64,000 bases of DNA from Pseudomonas capeferrum (lineage in GTDB: Bacteria > Pseudomonadota > Gammaproteobacteria > Pseudomonadales > Pseudomonadaceae), in NCBI RefSeq assembly GCF_000731675.1, contig NZ_JMIT01000001.1:560712-624711 (forward strand), written 5' to 3'. How positions within the stretch are numbered: the stretch's first letter is position 1; each line of letters starts with the position of its first letter. Below the pieces are notes generated by a model. The model made no database searches. It had not been told where the DNA came from and was given only the letters and a program-made list of their open reading frames with translations. Made by a program: the position numbers and the translations under genes. Below, one piece after another: positions 35,008 through 43,177 of the stretch.

Positions 35008-35314
35008 AGAGGGATGGCTAGTGCCTTAGGAGAATTTTTTATGATTGGGGTGCTTGGCTGGGGTGTTGGGGGGATGCTGAAATCGAGCGCCGCCCGCGCG
35101 GCGCTCGATCTTCCAGGCATAGAAAATCCCCCGACAACCACCTGAACAGTCATCGTATCTCTTAAGCGGGGGAAAGGCTAAAAAAAGGATCGCGGAGACA
35201 GGCACAAGCCCGCCGCCCGCTTCCACGGGAAGTGTTCTGGGACCAGCAGAGGGTGACCGGGGAAGCGGGGGCGGCCTTGCGCCGCCCCGCGATCAAAGCT
35301 AACGAAGCTTTGTG
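35008..35314. other. Intergenic region with a REP-like palindrome and no gene
   Basis: About 305 bp between the kdgD promoter area and the end of the peptidase C26 gene. It carries the palindrome at 35082-35109, an AGGAGAATTTTTT stretch at about 35028, and an A-run (AAAAAAAGG, near 35179). The short open frames here lack a coding character. Confidence 0.5.
35082..35109. repeat. REP-like palindrome, 12-bp arms
   Basis: ATCGAGCGCCGC, loop CCGC, GCGGCGCTCGAT. This is the same core and loop as in the palindrome at 21650-21693 and in the first half of the inverted pair at 6394/6556. It may protect or end the peptidase C26 transcript. Confidence 0.7.
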
Positions 35315-36124
35315 TCAGGCAGCCTGATGGTGCTTCACCTGGGACTTGCGGACCTGGGCACGGCACGCATCGCCGAACGCCTGGAAGATCTTGATCGAAT
35401 CAGGGTTCTTCGCGGCTTGCCACTCGGGGTGCCACTGCACCGCGAACAGGAAGGGCGAAATGCTCGGGGCATGGATGGCCTCGACCAGGCCGTCTTCGGC
35501 CAGGGCAATAGGCTCGATGCCTTTACCCAGGTTGCGCAGGCCTTGGCCATGCAGCGAGTTCACGCGGATCTCGTCGCAGCCCAGGGTGTCGCGCAGCCAG
35601 CTACCTGGCTTGACCTTCACACTGTGGACCTGGGCGTACTGTACTTCGACCGGGTCTTCGGGGTTTTCACGGTGGTCGTTGAAGCCTGGCTCGGCATACA
35701 CCTTCTGGTAGATGTCGCCACCCAGGGCCACGTTGATTTCCTGCATGCCGCGGCAGATGCCGAAAATCGGCAGGCCACGCTTGATGGCTGCCTTGACCAG
35801 CGGGATGTCGAACAGGTCGCGTGCTTTATCCTGGCCCTTGCCCGGGGTTTCGTTGTCCTGGCCGTACAGGGCCGGGTCGATGTTGCTGCCGGCACCGGTC
35901 AGGTAGACGCCGTCGGCCATGTTCAGATAGGTCTCGAGGTCTTCGGTGCCACAGCAAGTGGGTACCAGGACCGGGACGCAATCGGCGAAGTCGACCAGCG
36001 GCGTGATGTATTTATGGGTCATGACCTGATAGTCATGGCCTTTGCGCTCTTGGCTGCCCATGGTCATCAGGACGACGGGTTTGCGCAGGGAAGGTTGCTT
36101 GTTGCCAATGTTGCTGTTGGACAT
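35315..36124 (-). CDS. Gamma-glutamyl hydrolase family protein (peptidase C26, PuuD-like)
   Basis: 269 residues, class-I glutamine amidotransferase fold. Nucleophile Cys in the FGICRGMQEIN elbow and the His/Glu dyad in FAVQWHPEW are intact, so it should be active. PuuD relatives cleave gamma-glutamyl-amine bonds; here the neighbours are amino acid uptake and D-lysine genes, so a gamma-glutamylated amine or amino acid is a reasonable but unproven substrate. AAGGTGA precedes the ATG. A 368-bp gap separates it from the ABC operon, so it likely has its own promoter. Confidence 0.88.
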   Translation of the reverse strand: MSNSNIGNKQPSLRKPVVLMTMGSQERKGHDYQVMTHKYITPLVDFADCVPVLVPTCCGTEDLETYLNMADGVYLTGAGSNIDPALYGQDNETPGKGQDKARDLFDIPLVKAAIKRGLPIFGICRGMQEINVALGGDIYQKVYAEPGFNDHRENPEDPVEVQYAQVHSVKVKPGSWLRDTLGCDEIRVNSLHGQGLRNLGKGIEPIALAEDGLVEAIHAPSISPFLFAVQWHPEWQAAKNPDSIKIFQAFGDACRAQVRKSQVKHHQAA

Positions 36125-36492
36125 ATGTCACCTTGGGACAGGTTCGACCTGTCGTTGTTGTGCAGGCGCACGGCCGGGGCCTTGTGTGCGACCTGAAGCC
36201 CCGAGCACTGCCGGCTCGTCAGAGGCGACGATTCCGGTCGGGACTTGTTGATAGCTTGCCAGAGCCGTTCGATATGTCAAACGACTGGTAGAGGCTTTAG
36301 CGGGGGGGGTACGCCGAATTCAGGGGGGTTAAACCGTTGCAGCCCTGTAGCGGCAAGGGTTTGGCAGGGGGTTAGGTCAATTATATTTAACGACGCAGTT
36401 GGTTCATTGCACCGCTGCAATGAAGGGGGGTGTACCGGCCTCTTGGTGGGCAAGCCCGCTGCCAAAGGAAGCCGGTACAGGGAGGAACGGGC
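36125..36492. other. 368-bp intergenic region, promoter of the C26 gene
   Basis: It contains a G-rich tract (GGGGGGGG, about 36302-36309), an A/T-rich part (TCAATTATATTTAACGACG, near 36378) that is the likely promoter, and the degenerate REP hairpin at 36431-36479. I found no supportable gene. Confidence 0.45.
36431..36479. terminator. Hairpin after the amino acid ABC operon
   Basis: TGTACCGGC ... GCCGGTACA, a perfect 9-bp stem enclosing a 31-base REP-like loop with GGGCAAGCCCGC, itself a hairpin. It begins 13 bp past the stop of the ATPase gene in the direction of transcription. Likely stabilises or ends the operon's mRNA. Confidence 0.5.
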
Positions 36493-37275
36493 TCAGTGCA
36501 GAATCTGCGCCAGGAAACCCTTGGCCCGTTCTGTCTTGGGCTGGTTGAAGAACACCTGTGGCGGGCTGTCCTCGATGATCTGCCCGCCCTCAAGGAACAG
36601 CACCCGTTCGGCCACCTGCCGGGCAAAGCCCATCTCATGGGTAACGCAGAGCATGGTCATGCCCGTGCCGGCCAGTTGCACCAGGACATCCAGCACTTCG
36701 GCGACCATTTCCGGGTCCAGTGCCGAGGTCGGCTCATCGAACAGCATGATCCGGGGTTTCATGCACAAGGCGCGGGCAATGGCCACGCGTTGCTGCTGGC
36801 CACCGGAAAGCTGGCTGGGGTATTTGTGCGCCTGGGACTCGATGCCGACCTTGCACAGGTACATCCGTGCCCGTTCTTCGGCGTCCTTGCGCGACAGCCC
36901 GCGCACGCTGGTAGGGGCCAGCAGGCAATTGTCGAGCACAGTCATGTGCGGGAACAGGTTGAAGTGCTGGAACACCATGCCGATTTCGCTGCGGATCTGC
37001 GCCGCCTGGCGTGTGCTGGCAGCCAGGTCGGTGCCATCAACCTGGATGCTGCCCTGTTGGGCCACTTCCAGGCGGTTGATGCAGCGGATCAGGGTCGACT
37101 TGCCCGAACCGGACGGGCCACAGAGGACGATGCGTTCGCCTTCGCGTACCTGCAGGTTGATGTCGTGCAGCACATGGTACGCGCCATAGTGCTTGTTCAG
37201 GCCCTCGATGCGGATGAGCACCGGGCGCGGGTCGGGTTCTGGGGCAAGGCTGGCAAGGCTCAGAGGGGCGGTCAT
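36493..37275 (-). CDS. Polar amino acid ABC transporter ATP-binding protein
   Basis: 260 residues. Walker A GPSGSGKS (about 53-60), Q-loop VFQHFNLFPH, signature LSGGQQQR (156-163) and Walker B IMLFDEP identify a HisP/GlnQ-type ATPase. The VFQHFNLFPHMTVLDN region is typical of polar amino acid importers. ATG 37275 follows GGAG at good spacing; longer in-frame extensions would run through the oxidase gene. Last gene of the importer operon, separated from its permeases by the oxidase gene. Confidence 0.92.
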   Translation of the reverse strand: MTAPLSLASLAPEPDPRPVLIRIEGLNKHYGAYHVLHDINLQVREGERIVLCGPSGSGKSTLIRCINRLEVAQQGSIQVDGTDLAASTRQAAQIRSEIGMVFQHFNLFPHMTVLDNCLLAPTSVRGLSRKDAEERARMYLCKVGIESQAHKYPSQLSGGQQQRVAIARALCMKPRIMLFDEPTSALDPEMVAEVLDVLVQLAGTGMTMLCVTHEMGFARQVAERVLFLEGGQIIEDSPPQVFFNQPKTERAKGFLAQILH

Positions 37276-37295
37276 ATTGTTGTTCTCCGCAAGGT

Positions 37296-38540
37296 TCAGT
37301 CGAAACGCGTCGCGCTGTAGGGCGCAGGGTCGGTAAAGGGGCGCTCGCCGGTCAGAAGCTCTGCCAGCAGCCGGCCACTGACCGGGCCAAGGGTGAGGCC
37401 ATGGTGGGCATGGCCGAAGTTGAACCACAGGCCTTGGTGCCGAGGGGCAGGGCCAATTACCGGGCGCATGTCTGGCAGGCACGGGCGACGGCCCAGCCAA
37501 GGGGTATCGTCGAGGCGCTCGCCGAGCGCCGGGAACAAGCGCCTGGCCAAGGCCTCGCAGCGGCGCAGCTGGATCTCGTTGCCGGGCGCATTACTGGCGG
37601 CAAACTCGATGCCGGTGGTCAGGCGCACGCCCCGGGCCATGGGCGCCAGCACGTAGCCGCCTTGGGTATCGCAGACCGAGTGTTCGAGTTGCGCACCGTC
37701 GCGGGTGCTGTAGTGCATGTGGTAACCGCGTTTGATCGCCAACGGGATCTTGTACCCCAGGCCTTCGTACAAGTCTGCCGACTGTGGACCGAGGCAGACC
37801 ACCACTTCGTTTGCGGTGACAGGGCCACGACGGCTGTCGACCTGCCATTGCCCTTCCACTTGGCGCAGGCTGCGCGCATCACCATGCAGGAACTGCCCAC
37901 CACGCTGCACGAACAACGCGGCATAGCCCCGGGTGAGGCCACCGGGATTGTTCACCGTCTTCGGGTCGAGCCAGTGAATGCCACCGACCACGGTGCTGTC
38001 CAGTTGGTGCTCGCGGGCCTGGAGCTGCCCGCATTCAAGGATTTCATACTGCAGGCCGTAGCGGCTCAGGCCTTTGACCTCGGCCTTGGCCTGCTCGAAC
38101 AGGGCCGGGTCACGGAACACTTCGATCCAGCCTTTGGCCTGTACCAGCCCTTCAAGGCCGGCGGCTTTGATCAGGGCGTCGTGCTCCTCGACGCAGCGTT
38201 GCACCAGCGGCAGCATGTCGGCAGCGGCGCCCGCCAGGCGCCCCGGCGCCGATTGGCGCCAGTAGCGCCACAGCCAGGGCGCGGCCTTGGGCAAGTGCAG
38301 GAGGCTGTAGCGCACGTCAGGCTGGCGGTTCAGGCCGTAGCGCAGCAGCGCACCGGCTTGGCGCGGGAAGGCATACGGGATGACGCTGGAGCGCTCGATC
38401 AGCCCGGCGTTGCCATGGCTGGTACCGCTGCCGGGTTCGTCACGGTCGATCAGAATCACCTGGCGCCCACGCGCCTGCAGGTGCAGCGCGGTGCTGACGC
38501 CGACAATGCCGGCGCCGAGGACGAGGGTCTGGCAATGCAT
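37296..38540 (-). CDS. amaD: FAD-dependent D-amino acid oxidase/dehydrogenase, AmaD-like
   Basis: 414 residues, DadA-like DAO fold. N-terminal dinucleotide motif VLGAGIVGVSTALHLQARG, acidic end LIDRDEPGSGTSHGNAG, and a C-terminal GLWFNFGHAHHGLTLGP motif. In P. putida the corresponding gene next to dpkA and a polar amino acid importer oxidises D-lysine to delta1-piperideine-2-carboxylate (AmaD, as I recall). Here it lies inside the importer operon, between permease and ATPase. AAGGA stands 8 bases before the ATG. Function by family and context; substrate could include other D-amino acids. Confidence 0.82.
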   Translation of the reverse strand: MHCQTLVLGAGIVGVSTALHLQARGRQVILIDRDEPGSGTSHGNAGLIERSSVIPYAFPRQAGALLRYGLNRQPDVRYSLLHLPKAAPWLWRYWRQSAPGRLAGAAADMLPLVQRCVEEHDALIKAAGLEGLVQAKGWIEVFRDPALFEQAKAEVKGLSRYGLQYEILECGQLQAREHQLDSTVVGGIHWLDPKTVNNPGGLTRGYAALFVQRGGQFLHGDARSLRQVEGQWQVDSRRGPVTANEVVVCLGPQSADLYEGLGYKIPLAIKRGYHMHYSTRDGAQLEHSVCDTQGGYVLAPMARGVRLTTGIEFAASNAPGNEIQLRRCEALARRLFPALGERLDDTPWLGRRPCLPDMRPVIGPAPRHQGLWFNFGHAHHGLTLGPVSGRLLAELLTGERPFTDPAPYSATRFD

Positions 38541-38556
38541 GGTAGGTATCCTTCGG

Positions 38557-39267
38557 TCAGTTCAGGTGGCGGCCCAGGCGGGCTTCCAGGTGTTTCAGGA
38601 GGCGCCGCACCAGCTCGACGATCACCAGGTAGAGCACGGCGGCCCACAGGTAGATCTGGAAGTCGAAGCTGCGCGAGAACGCCAGTTTGGTCACGCCCAT
38701 CAGGTCGTAGATGGTTACCAGCGAGGCAATGGCGCTGGCCTTGATCATCAGAATCAATTCATTGCCCAGCGGGCCGATGGCCACCAGCAACGACTGCGGC
38801 AGGATCACCTTGAAGAAGGTGGTCGAGCGTTTCAGGTTCAGCGCCCGCGCAGCTTCGTACTGCCCAGGCGCGACGGCCATCAGGCTGCCGCGGAAGATCT
38901 CGGCCTGGTAGGCGGCGGTGTTCAGGGTGAACGCCAGCAAGGTGCAGAACCAGGCCTCGCGGAAGAACCACCACAGGCCGACGTCCTGCCAAAACCCCTT
39001 GAGCGAACCGAGGCCGTAATAAAGCAGGAACAACTGAGCCAGCAGCGGCGAGCCGCGGAAGAAGTACACGTAACCGGCGGCCATGCGTTGCAGCAGTTGG
39101 CTGCGCGACAGGCGTGCCAGTGCCAGCAACAGGCCGAGCACGGCACCCAGGGTGAACGAAATCGCCACCAGCTTGGCTGTTACCAGCAGGCCATCGACGA
39201 AGCGTGGGCCGTAGCGTTCCAGCAGGTCGGGGTCGAGGACTACCGCCAGCCATTGTTCGACGTTCAT
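38557..39267 (-). CDS. Polar amino acid ABC transporter permease (second)
   Basis: 236 residues, HisM/HisQ family with about five membrane helices. The EAA loop reads EAARALNLKRSTTFFKVILPQSL. Its ATG overlaps the stop of the upstream permease (ATGA), so the two form the usual heterodimer. FFRGSPLLAQLFLLYYGLG is the characteristic early motif of the family. Confidence 0.92.
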   Translation of the reverse strand: MNVEQWLAVVLDPDLLERYGPRFVDGLLVTAKLVAISFTLGAVLGLLLALARLSRSQLLQRMAAGYVYFFRGSPLLAQLFLLYYGLGSLKGFWQDVGLWWFFREAWFCTLLAFTLNTAAYQAEIFRGSLMAVAPGQYEAARALNLKRSTTFFKVILPQSLLVAIGPLGNELILMIKASAIASLVTIYDLMGVTKLAFSRSFDFQIYLWAAVLYLVIVELVRRLLKHLEARLGRHLN

Positions 39268-39983
39268 GCCCGGGCTCCTTGCAGGTGGCGGCTGCTACGC
39301 CGCTCGATGAAGGCAAAGACCCGGCCCGAGACTGCCGAAAACAGCAGGTAGCCCAGGCAGGCAACGCCATAGAAGAACATCGGTTCCTTGGTCACGCTCA
39401 CCGCCAGGTTGGTCTGGCGCATCAGGTCGACCAGCGAGATGGTCGACACCAGCGAGGTGTCCTTGAGCAACGACAGCCAGTTGTTGGACAGGCCGGGCAG
39501 GGCGATGCGCGTCAGTTGCGGCAGCACTACCTTGAAGAAGCCTGTGCGTTTGCTCAGGCCCAATGCCGAGCAGGCCTCAAGCTGCCCTTTGGGCAGGGTC
39601 TTGAAGGCGGCCAGCCAGATCTCGCTGGAAAACGCGGCAAACACCAGGCTGAACGCGATCATCGCGGCCAGGAAGGTGTTGATTTGGAACTCGCCCTGGT
39701 AGCCCATGGCGGCCAGCAGCTTTTGCGCTGCGATCTGGCAGCCGTAATAGATGATCAGCAAGGTCAGCAGTTCGGGCAGGCCGCGGAAAACGGTCGAGAA
39801 GGTCGTGGCCCAGGCCCGGGGCAGGCGCTTGCGCGAGCGCGCCGCGAGGGCCACGGCCAGCCCCATGGGCAGGCCGATGGGCAGGCAGGCGAGGGCCAGC
39901 GAGACGGTTACCAGGGCACCGGCCAGCAACGCCTGGCCCCAGCCTCCGCTGGCAAAAGACAGCAAGGACAATTGATCGAGCAT
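39264..39983 (-). CDS. Polar amino acid ABC transporter permease (first)
   Basis: 239 residues, HisQ-type. Motifs FRGLPELLTLLIIYYG and EACSALGLSKRTGFFKVVLPQ (EAA loop) are in place. ATG 39983 with an upstream AAGGGG gives the family N-terminus; earlier in-frame starts would run into the tandem repeat region. Between this gene and the binding-protein gene lies the composite repeat at 40016-40221. Confidence 0.92.
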   Translation of the reverse strand: MLDQLSLLSFASGGWGQALLAGALVTVSLALACLPIGLPMGLAVALAARSRKRLPRAWATTFSTVFRGLPELLTLLIIYYGCQIAAQKLLAAMGYQGEFQINTFLAAMIAFSLVFAAFSSEIWLAAFKTLPKGQLEACSALGLSKRTGFFKVVLPQLTRIALPGLSNNWLSLLKDTSLVSTISLVDLMRQTNLAVSVTKEPMFFYGVACLGYLLFSAVSGRVFAFIERRSSRHLQGARA

Positions 39984-40015
39984 GACAAACCCCTTGGACG
40001 GGTAATGCGGTCGCT

Positions 40016-40221
40016 GTAGGAGCGGCCTTGCGTCGCGAAAGGGCCGCGTAGCGGCCCCGGCAATCTGTGCCGTTGCATAAATCCCGGGGTCGCAAAACGT
40101 CCCCCGGCAATCTGTGCCGTCGCATACATCCCGGGGCCGCAAAACGTCCCCGGCAATCTGTGCCGTCGCATAGATCCCGGGGCCGCTACGCAGCCCTTTC
40201 GCGACGCAAGGCCGCTCCTAC
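40016..40221. repeat. Composite repeat: inverted arms around three tandem ~46-bp units
   Basis: Left arm 40016-40058 (GTAGGAGCGGCCTTGCGTCG onward) and right arm 40179-40221 are near-perfect inverted repeats of about 43 bp. Between them stand three direct units starting at 40055, 40102 and 40148 (period 47 and 46), each reading CCCCGGCAATCTGTGCCGT, then GCATANATCCCGGGG. The unit also contains a short CCCCGG...CCGGGG palindrome. It sits inside the operon, between the binding-protein and permease genes, so it is transcribed. It probably lowers or stabilises parts of the mRNA. Confidence 0.85.
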
Positions 40222-40224
40222 AGA

Positions 40225-40977
40225 TCAGTTGTAGATATCGAAAGCGAAGTACTTGCTGGCGATCTTCTGGTAGGTACCGTTGGCGACGATCTGTTGCAGC
40301 GCGGTGTTCAGGCGCTGGCGCAGCGCCTCGTCTTCCTTGCGCACGGCAATGGCGGCGTCGGCCTTGGTGTCGGCCACGTCGCCGAGGATCTTGCAGCAGT
40401 CCTGGCCGTTCTTGTTCATCCACTCGTGCAGGGGGAACTTGTCGGCGATCACCCCGTCCAGGCGGCCCGCGGCCAGGTCGGCGTTGGCTTCGTCCATGGT
40501 CGGGTACAGCTTCACATCGGCGCCGGCCTTGCCATAGACGTCTTCGGCATAGATGGCCTGGGTCGAAGAGGACTGCGCGCCGACGGTGTAGCCGACGAAA
40601 TTGTTCTGGGCGTCGCTGATCTCGCTGTCCTTGGCCACGGCCACGGTCAGCGGGGTGCGGTAGTAATGATCGGTGAAGGCGATTTTCTTGCGGCGCTCTT
40701 CGGTGTCGATCATCGACGCGACCACGGCGTCGTACTTACGTGCCATCAGGGCCGGGATGATGCCTTCCCAATCCTGGGCCACCAGCGTGCACTCGACTTT
40801 CATCTGTTCGCACAGGGCGTGGGTGATGTCGATGTCAAAGCCGTGCAGTTGGTTATCGGCGTCGACATAGTTGAAGGGCGGGTACGCGCCCTCGGTGGCG
40901 AAGCGCAGGGTTTCGGCACTGGCGGCGCCCGTCAGCAGCAGGGCACACGCACCCACCATAGCCATGGTCTTGTTCAT
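40225..40977 (-). CDS. Amino acid ABC transporter periplasmic binding protein
   Basis: 250 residues. Signal peptide about 1-21 (LLLTGAASAE). The mature protein starts TLRFATEGAYPPFNYVDADNQLHGFDIDI, the classic lysine/arginine/ornithine/histidine-type opening. It should bind a basic or polar amino acid for the neighbouring permeases. It follows the RpiR-type gene by 21 bp, so regulator and importer are co-transcribed. AGAGG precedes the start. Confidence 0.92.
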   Translation of the reverse strand: MNKTMAMVGACALLLTGAASAETLRFATEGAYPPFNYVDADNQLHGFDIDITHALCEQMKVECTLVAQDWEGIIPALMARKYDAVVASMIDTEERRKKIAFTDHYYRTPLTVAVAKDSEISDAQNNFVGYTVGAQSSSTQAIYAEDVYGKAGADVKLYPTMDEANADLAAGRLDGVIADKFPLHEWMNKNGQDCCKILGDVADTKADAAIAVRKEDEALRQRLNTALQQIVANGTYQKIASKYFAFDIYN

Positions 40978-40998
40978 CTCGCACCTCTTGCACTCTTG

Positions 40999-41871
40999 CT
41001 ATTGTTGTTTTGCCGACGGCCACGAGGTGTAGCCGACGAATTCGTTATGTAGAGCGGCAGTCGCTTCCAAGCGTTTTTCAACATCCGGCCCGAGCTTCTT
41101 GCAGACCTCGTTGACCATCAGGTGCACCCACGACAGCATGGTCGCGGTGGATTCCCAGAACAGATTGAACTCGGTGGGGATGCGGAACACCTCGTCGGCG
41201 TTGGCATCGGCCCAGTCACAGAAGGTGTCGGTCACCAGGGTGACCGCAATGCCGGCTGCGCGCGCCTTCTGGCACAGCTGCAGGGCGTGACGTGAATAGC
41301 GGCGGGCCTCGAACACCACCAGTGCGCTGTCTTCGGCGCGGCCCAGCAGCACGTCGCCGAAATGCCCGGCGCTGAGGTCGACCAGTTGCACGCCATCGCG
41401 CAGGTACTGCAGCAGGTGGCTCATGCACATGGCGACGCCGCGCTCGGTCTGAAAGCCCGCGACGAATACCCGCTGCTTGCTCGCCAGGCGTTGCGCGGCG
41501 CGGTGCCAGGGCTCGCTCTGGCGGTACTCGTGCACGCGGACCAGGGCGGCGATTTCCAGCTCCAGGCTGCCGGCGGTGTCGCTGGCATCGTGGTTCTGGC
41601 GGTAGTCTTGCAGGCGGTCACCCACCAGCCATGGGCCATCGCCCAGGTCGTTCTGCAGGTCTTGCTTGAGCGCCTTGAGGTGGGCATAACCTAACGAGCG
41701 GCAGAAACGGCCGACACTGGATTCGCTGACGCCGAGCTTGGCAGCAATGCTGGCCGAGGTCTGGAACGGCAGTTCGTGCAGGTTGGCGAGCATGTAGCTG
41801 GCGATCGTGCGGCCTGAGGCGGCAGCCCCTTGCAGGCTGTTTTCCAGGCGTTGCTTGATCGGTTGGCTCAT
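40999..41871 (-). CDS. RpiR/MurR family transcriptional regulator
   Basis: 290 residues. N-terminal HTH_6 domain (about 1-75: ASYMLANLHELPFQTSASIAAKLGVSESSVGRFCRSLGY) and C-terminal SIS domain (about 125-260: VFVAGFQTERGVAMCMSHLLQYL). Although SIS domains usually bind phosphosugars, RpiR regulators beside amino acid genes in pseudomonads sense other ligands. It is divergent from dpkA and heads the importer/amaD operon, so it is placed to control both. Two perfect inverted repeats stand in the divergent promoter region. Confidence 0.9.
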   Translation of the reverse strand: MSQPIKQRLENSLQGAAASGRTIASYMLANLHELPFQTSASIAAKLGVSESSVGRFCRSLGYAHLKALKQDLQNDLGDGPWLVGDRLQDYRQNHDASDTAGSLELEIAALVRVHEYRQSEPWHRAAQRLASKQRVFVAGFQTERGVAMCMSHLLQYLRDGVQLVDLSAGHFGDVLLGRAEDSALVVFEARRYSRHALQLCQKARAAGIAVTLVTDTFCDWADANADEVFRIPTEFNLFWESTATMLSWVHLMVNEVCKKLGPDVEKRLEATAALHNEFVGYTSWPSAKQQ

Positions 41872-41900
41872 GCTGCATCTCCGGGGTGAGGCTTGCGATA

Positions 41901-41950
41901 GAAAATGAATGTTTTCTGTCATCAAGTCAACATTTGACAGATAGCTGTCA
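41901..41950. promoter_or_regulatory. Divergent promoter with two inverted repeats (RpiR operator candidates)
   Basis: GAAAA-TGAATG-TTTTC at 41901-41916 and TGACAG-ATAG-CTGTCA at 41935-41950, both perfect. The RpiR gene starts 30 bp to the left and dpkA 64 bp to the right. TTGACA at 41934-41939 overlaps the second palindrome and would be a consensus -35 for dpkA, though no good -10 follows at 17 bp. Either palindrome could be the regulator's site. Confidence 0.5.
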
Positions 41951-42013
41951 CATGCAGGAAAGTTTTTGTCGTTGCAACGCTGTAGCCATTCCAATTCCAA
42001 CAAGGAGCTTCAG

Positions 42014-43039
42014 ATGTCCGCACCTTCCACCGGCACTGTCGTACGCGTGCCTTTTACCGAGCTGCAGACCCTCTTGCAGGCGATTTTTCAGCGTCATGGC
42101 TGCAGCGAGACAGTGGCCCAGGTGCTTGCCCACAACTGCGCCAGCGCCCAGCGCGATGGCGCCCACAGCCACGGGGTGTTCCGTATTCCGGGCTATGTTT
42201 CGACCCTGGCCAGCGGCTGGGTCAATGGGCGTGCCACCCCGAAGGTGACCGACGTGGCCTCCGGTTATGTGCGTGTCGATGCCGCCGGCGGCTTCGCCCA
42301 GCCGGCACTGGCAGCGGCCCGTGCGCTGTTGCTGGAAAAGGCCCGCAGCGCCGGTATCGCCGTGCTGGCCATTCACAACTCGCACCATTTCGCCGCGCTG
42401 TGGCCGGATGTCGAGCCGTTCGCCGACGAGGGCCTGGTGGCGCTCAGCGTGGTCAACAGCATGACCTGCGTGGTCCCGCATGGCGCCCGCAAGCCGCTGT
42501 TCGGCACCAACCCCATCGCCTTTGCCGCGCCCTGCGCCGAACACGACCCGATCGTCTTCGACATGGCCACCAGCGCCATGGCCCACGGTGACGTGCAGAT
42601 CGCCGCCAGGGCTGGCCAGCAGTTGCCCGAGGGTATGGGCGTGGACGCCAATGGCCAGCCGACCACCGACCCCAAGGCCATTCTCGAAGGCGGCGCCTTG
42701 TTGCCGTTTGGCGAGCACAAGGGCTCGGCGCTGTCGATGATGGTCGAGTTGTTGGCCGCAGCGCTGACCGGCGGGCACTTTTCCTGGGAGTTCGACTGGT
42801 CCGGGCACCCAGGGGCGAAAACGCCATGGACCGGGCAGCTGATCATCGTCATCGACCCGAGCAAGGCCGAAGGCGAGCGTTTTGCCCAGCGCAGCCGCGA
42901 ACTGGTGGAGCAGATGCAGGCGGTGGGGTTGACGCGGATGCCGGGCGAGCGCCGCTACCGCGAGCGTGAAGTGGCCGAGGAGGAGGGCGTGGCGCTGACC
43001 GAGCAGGAGCTGCATGGCCTCAAGGCGCTGCTGGGCTGA
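42014..43039 (+). CDS. dpkA: Delta1-piperideine-2-carboxylate reductase (malate/L-lactate dehydrogenase family)
   Basis: 341 residues, Ldh_2 fold that uses NADPH in an unusual way. Family motifs: SAQRDGAHSHGVFRIPGYV (near 45), IAVLAIHNSHHFAALWPDVE and GTNPIAFAAP. In P. putida DpkA reduces delta1-piperideine-2-carboxylate to L-pipecolate in D-lysine catabolism, and also delta1-pyrroline-2-carboxylate. AAGGAG stands 8 bases before the ATG. Divergent from the RpiR gene and beside amaD and the aminotransferase, as expected for this pathway. Confidence 0.9.
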   Translation: MSAPSTGTVVRVPFTELQTLLQAIFQRHGCSETVAQVLAHNCASAQRDGAHSHGVFRIPGYVSTLASGWVNGRATPKVTDVASGYVRVDAAGGFAQPALAAARALLLEKARSAGIAVLAIHNSHHFAALWPDVEPFADEGLVALSVVNSMTCVVPHGARKPLFGTNPIAFAAPCAEHDPIVFDMATSAMAHGDVQIAARAGQQLPEGMGVDANGQPTTDPKAILEGGALLPFGEHKGSALSMMVELLAAALTGGHFSWEFDWSGHPGAKTPWTGQLIIVIDPSKAEGERFAQRSRELVEQMQAVGLTRMPGERRYREREVAEEEGVALTEQELHGLKALLG

Positions 43040-43177
43040 GCCAGGCTGTCGGCGCAGATTGGCGGCTGTGCAATCTTGCATAGACAACCTGCACAATAGG
43101 TGATGTTACTCAGCAGCGACTCCGGGTATCCTCAGGGCAGCCTTTCCGAACTGTCCTGATCCAAGGAGCTGCACGCT

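Noticed and set aside
35026..35226. 66-codon minus-strand frame in the region before the C26 gene
   Set aside because: Contains the palindrome at 35082-35109 and lacks a coding character.
40055..40193. CRISPR-like array of three units
   Set aside because: There are no unique spacers: the whole ~46-bp unit repeats, and no cas genes are near. It is better read as a tandem/REP composite.
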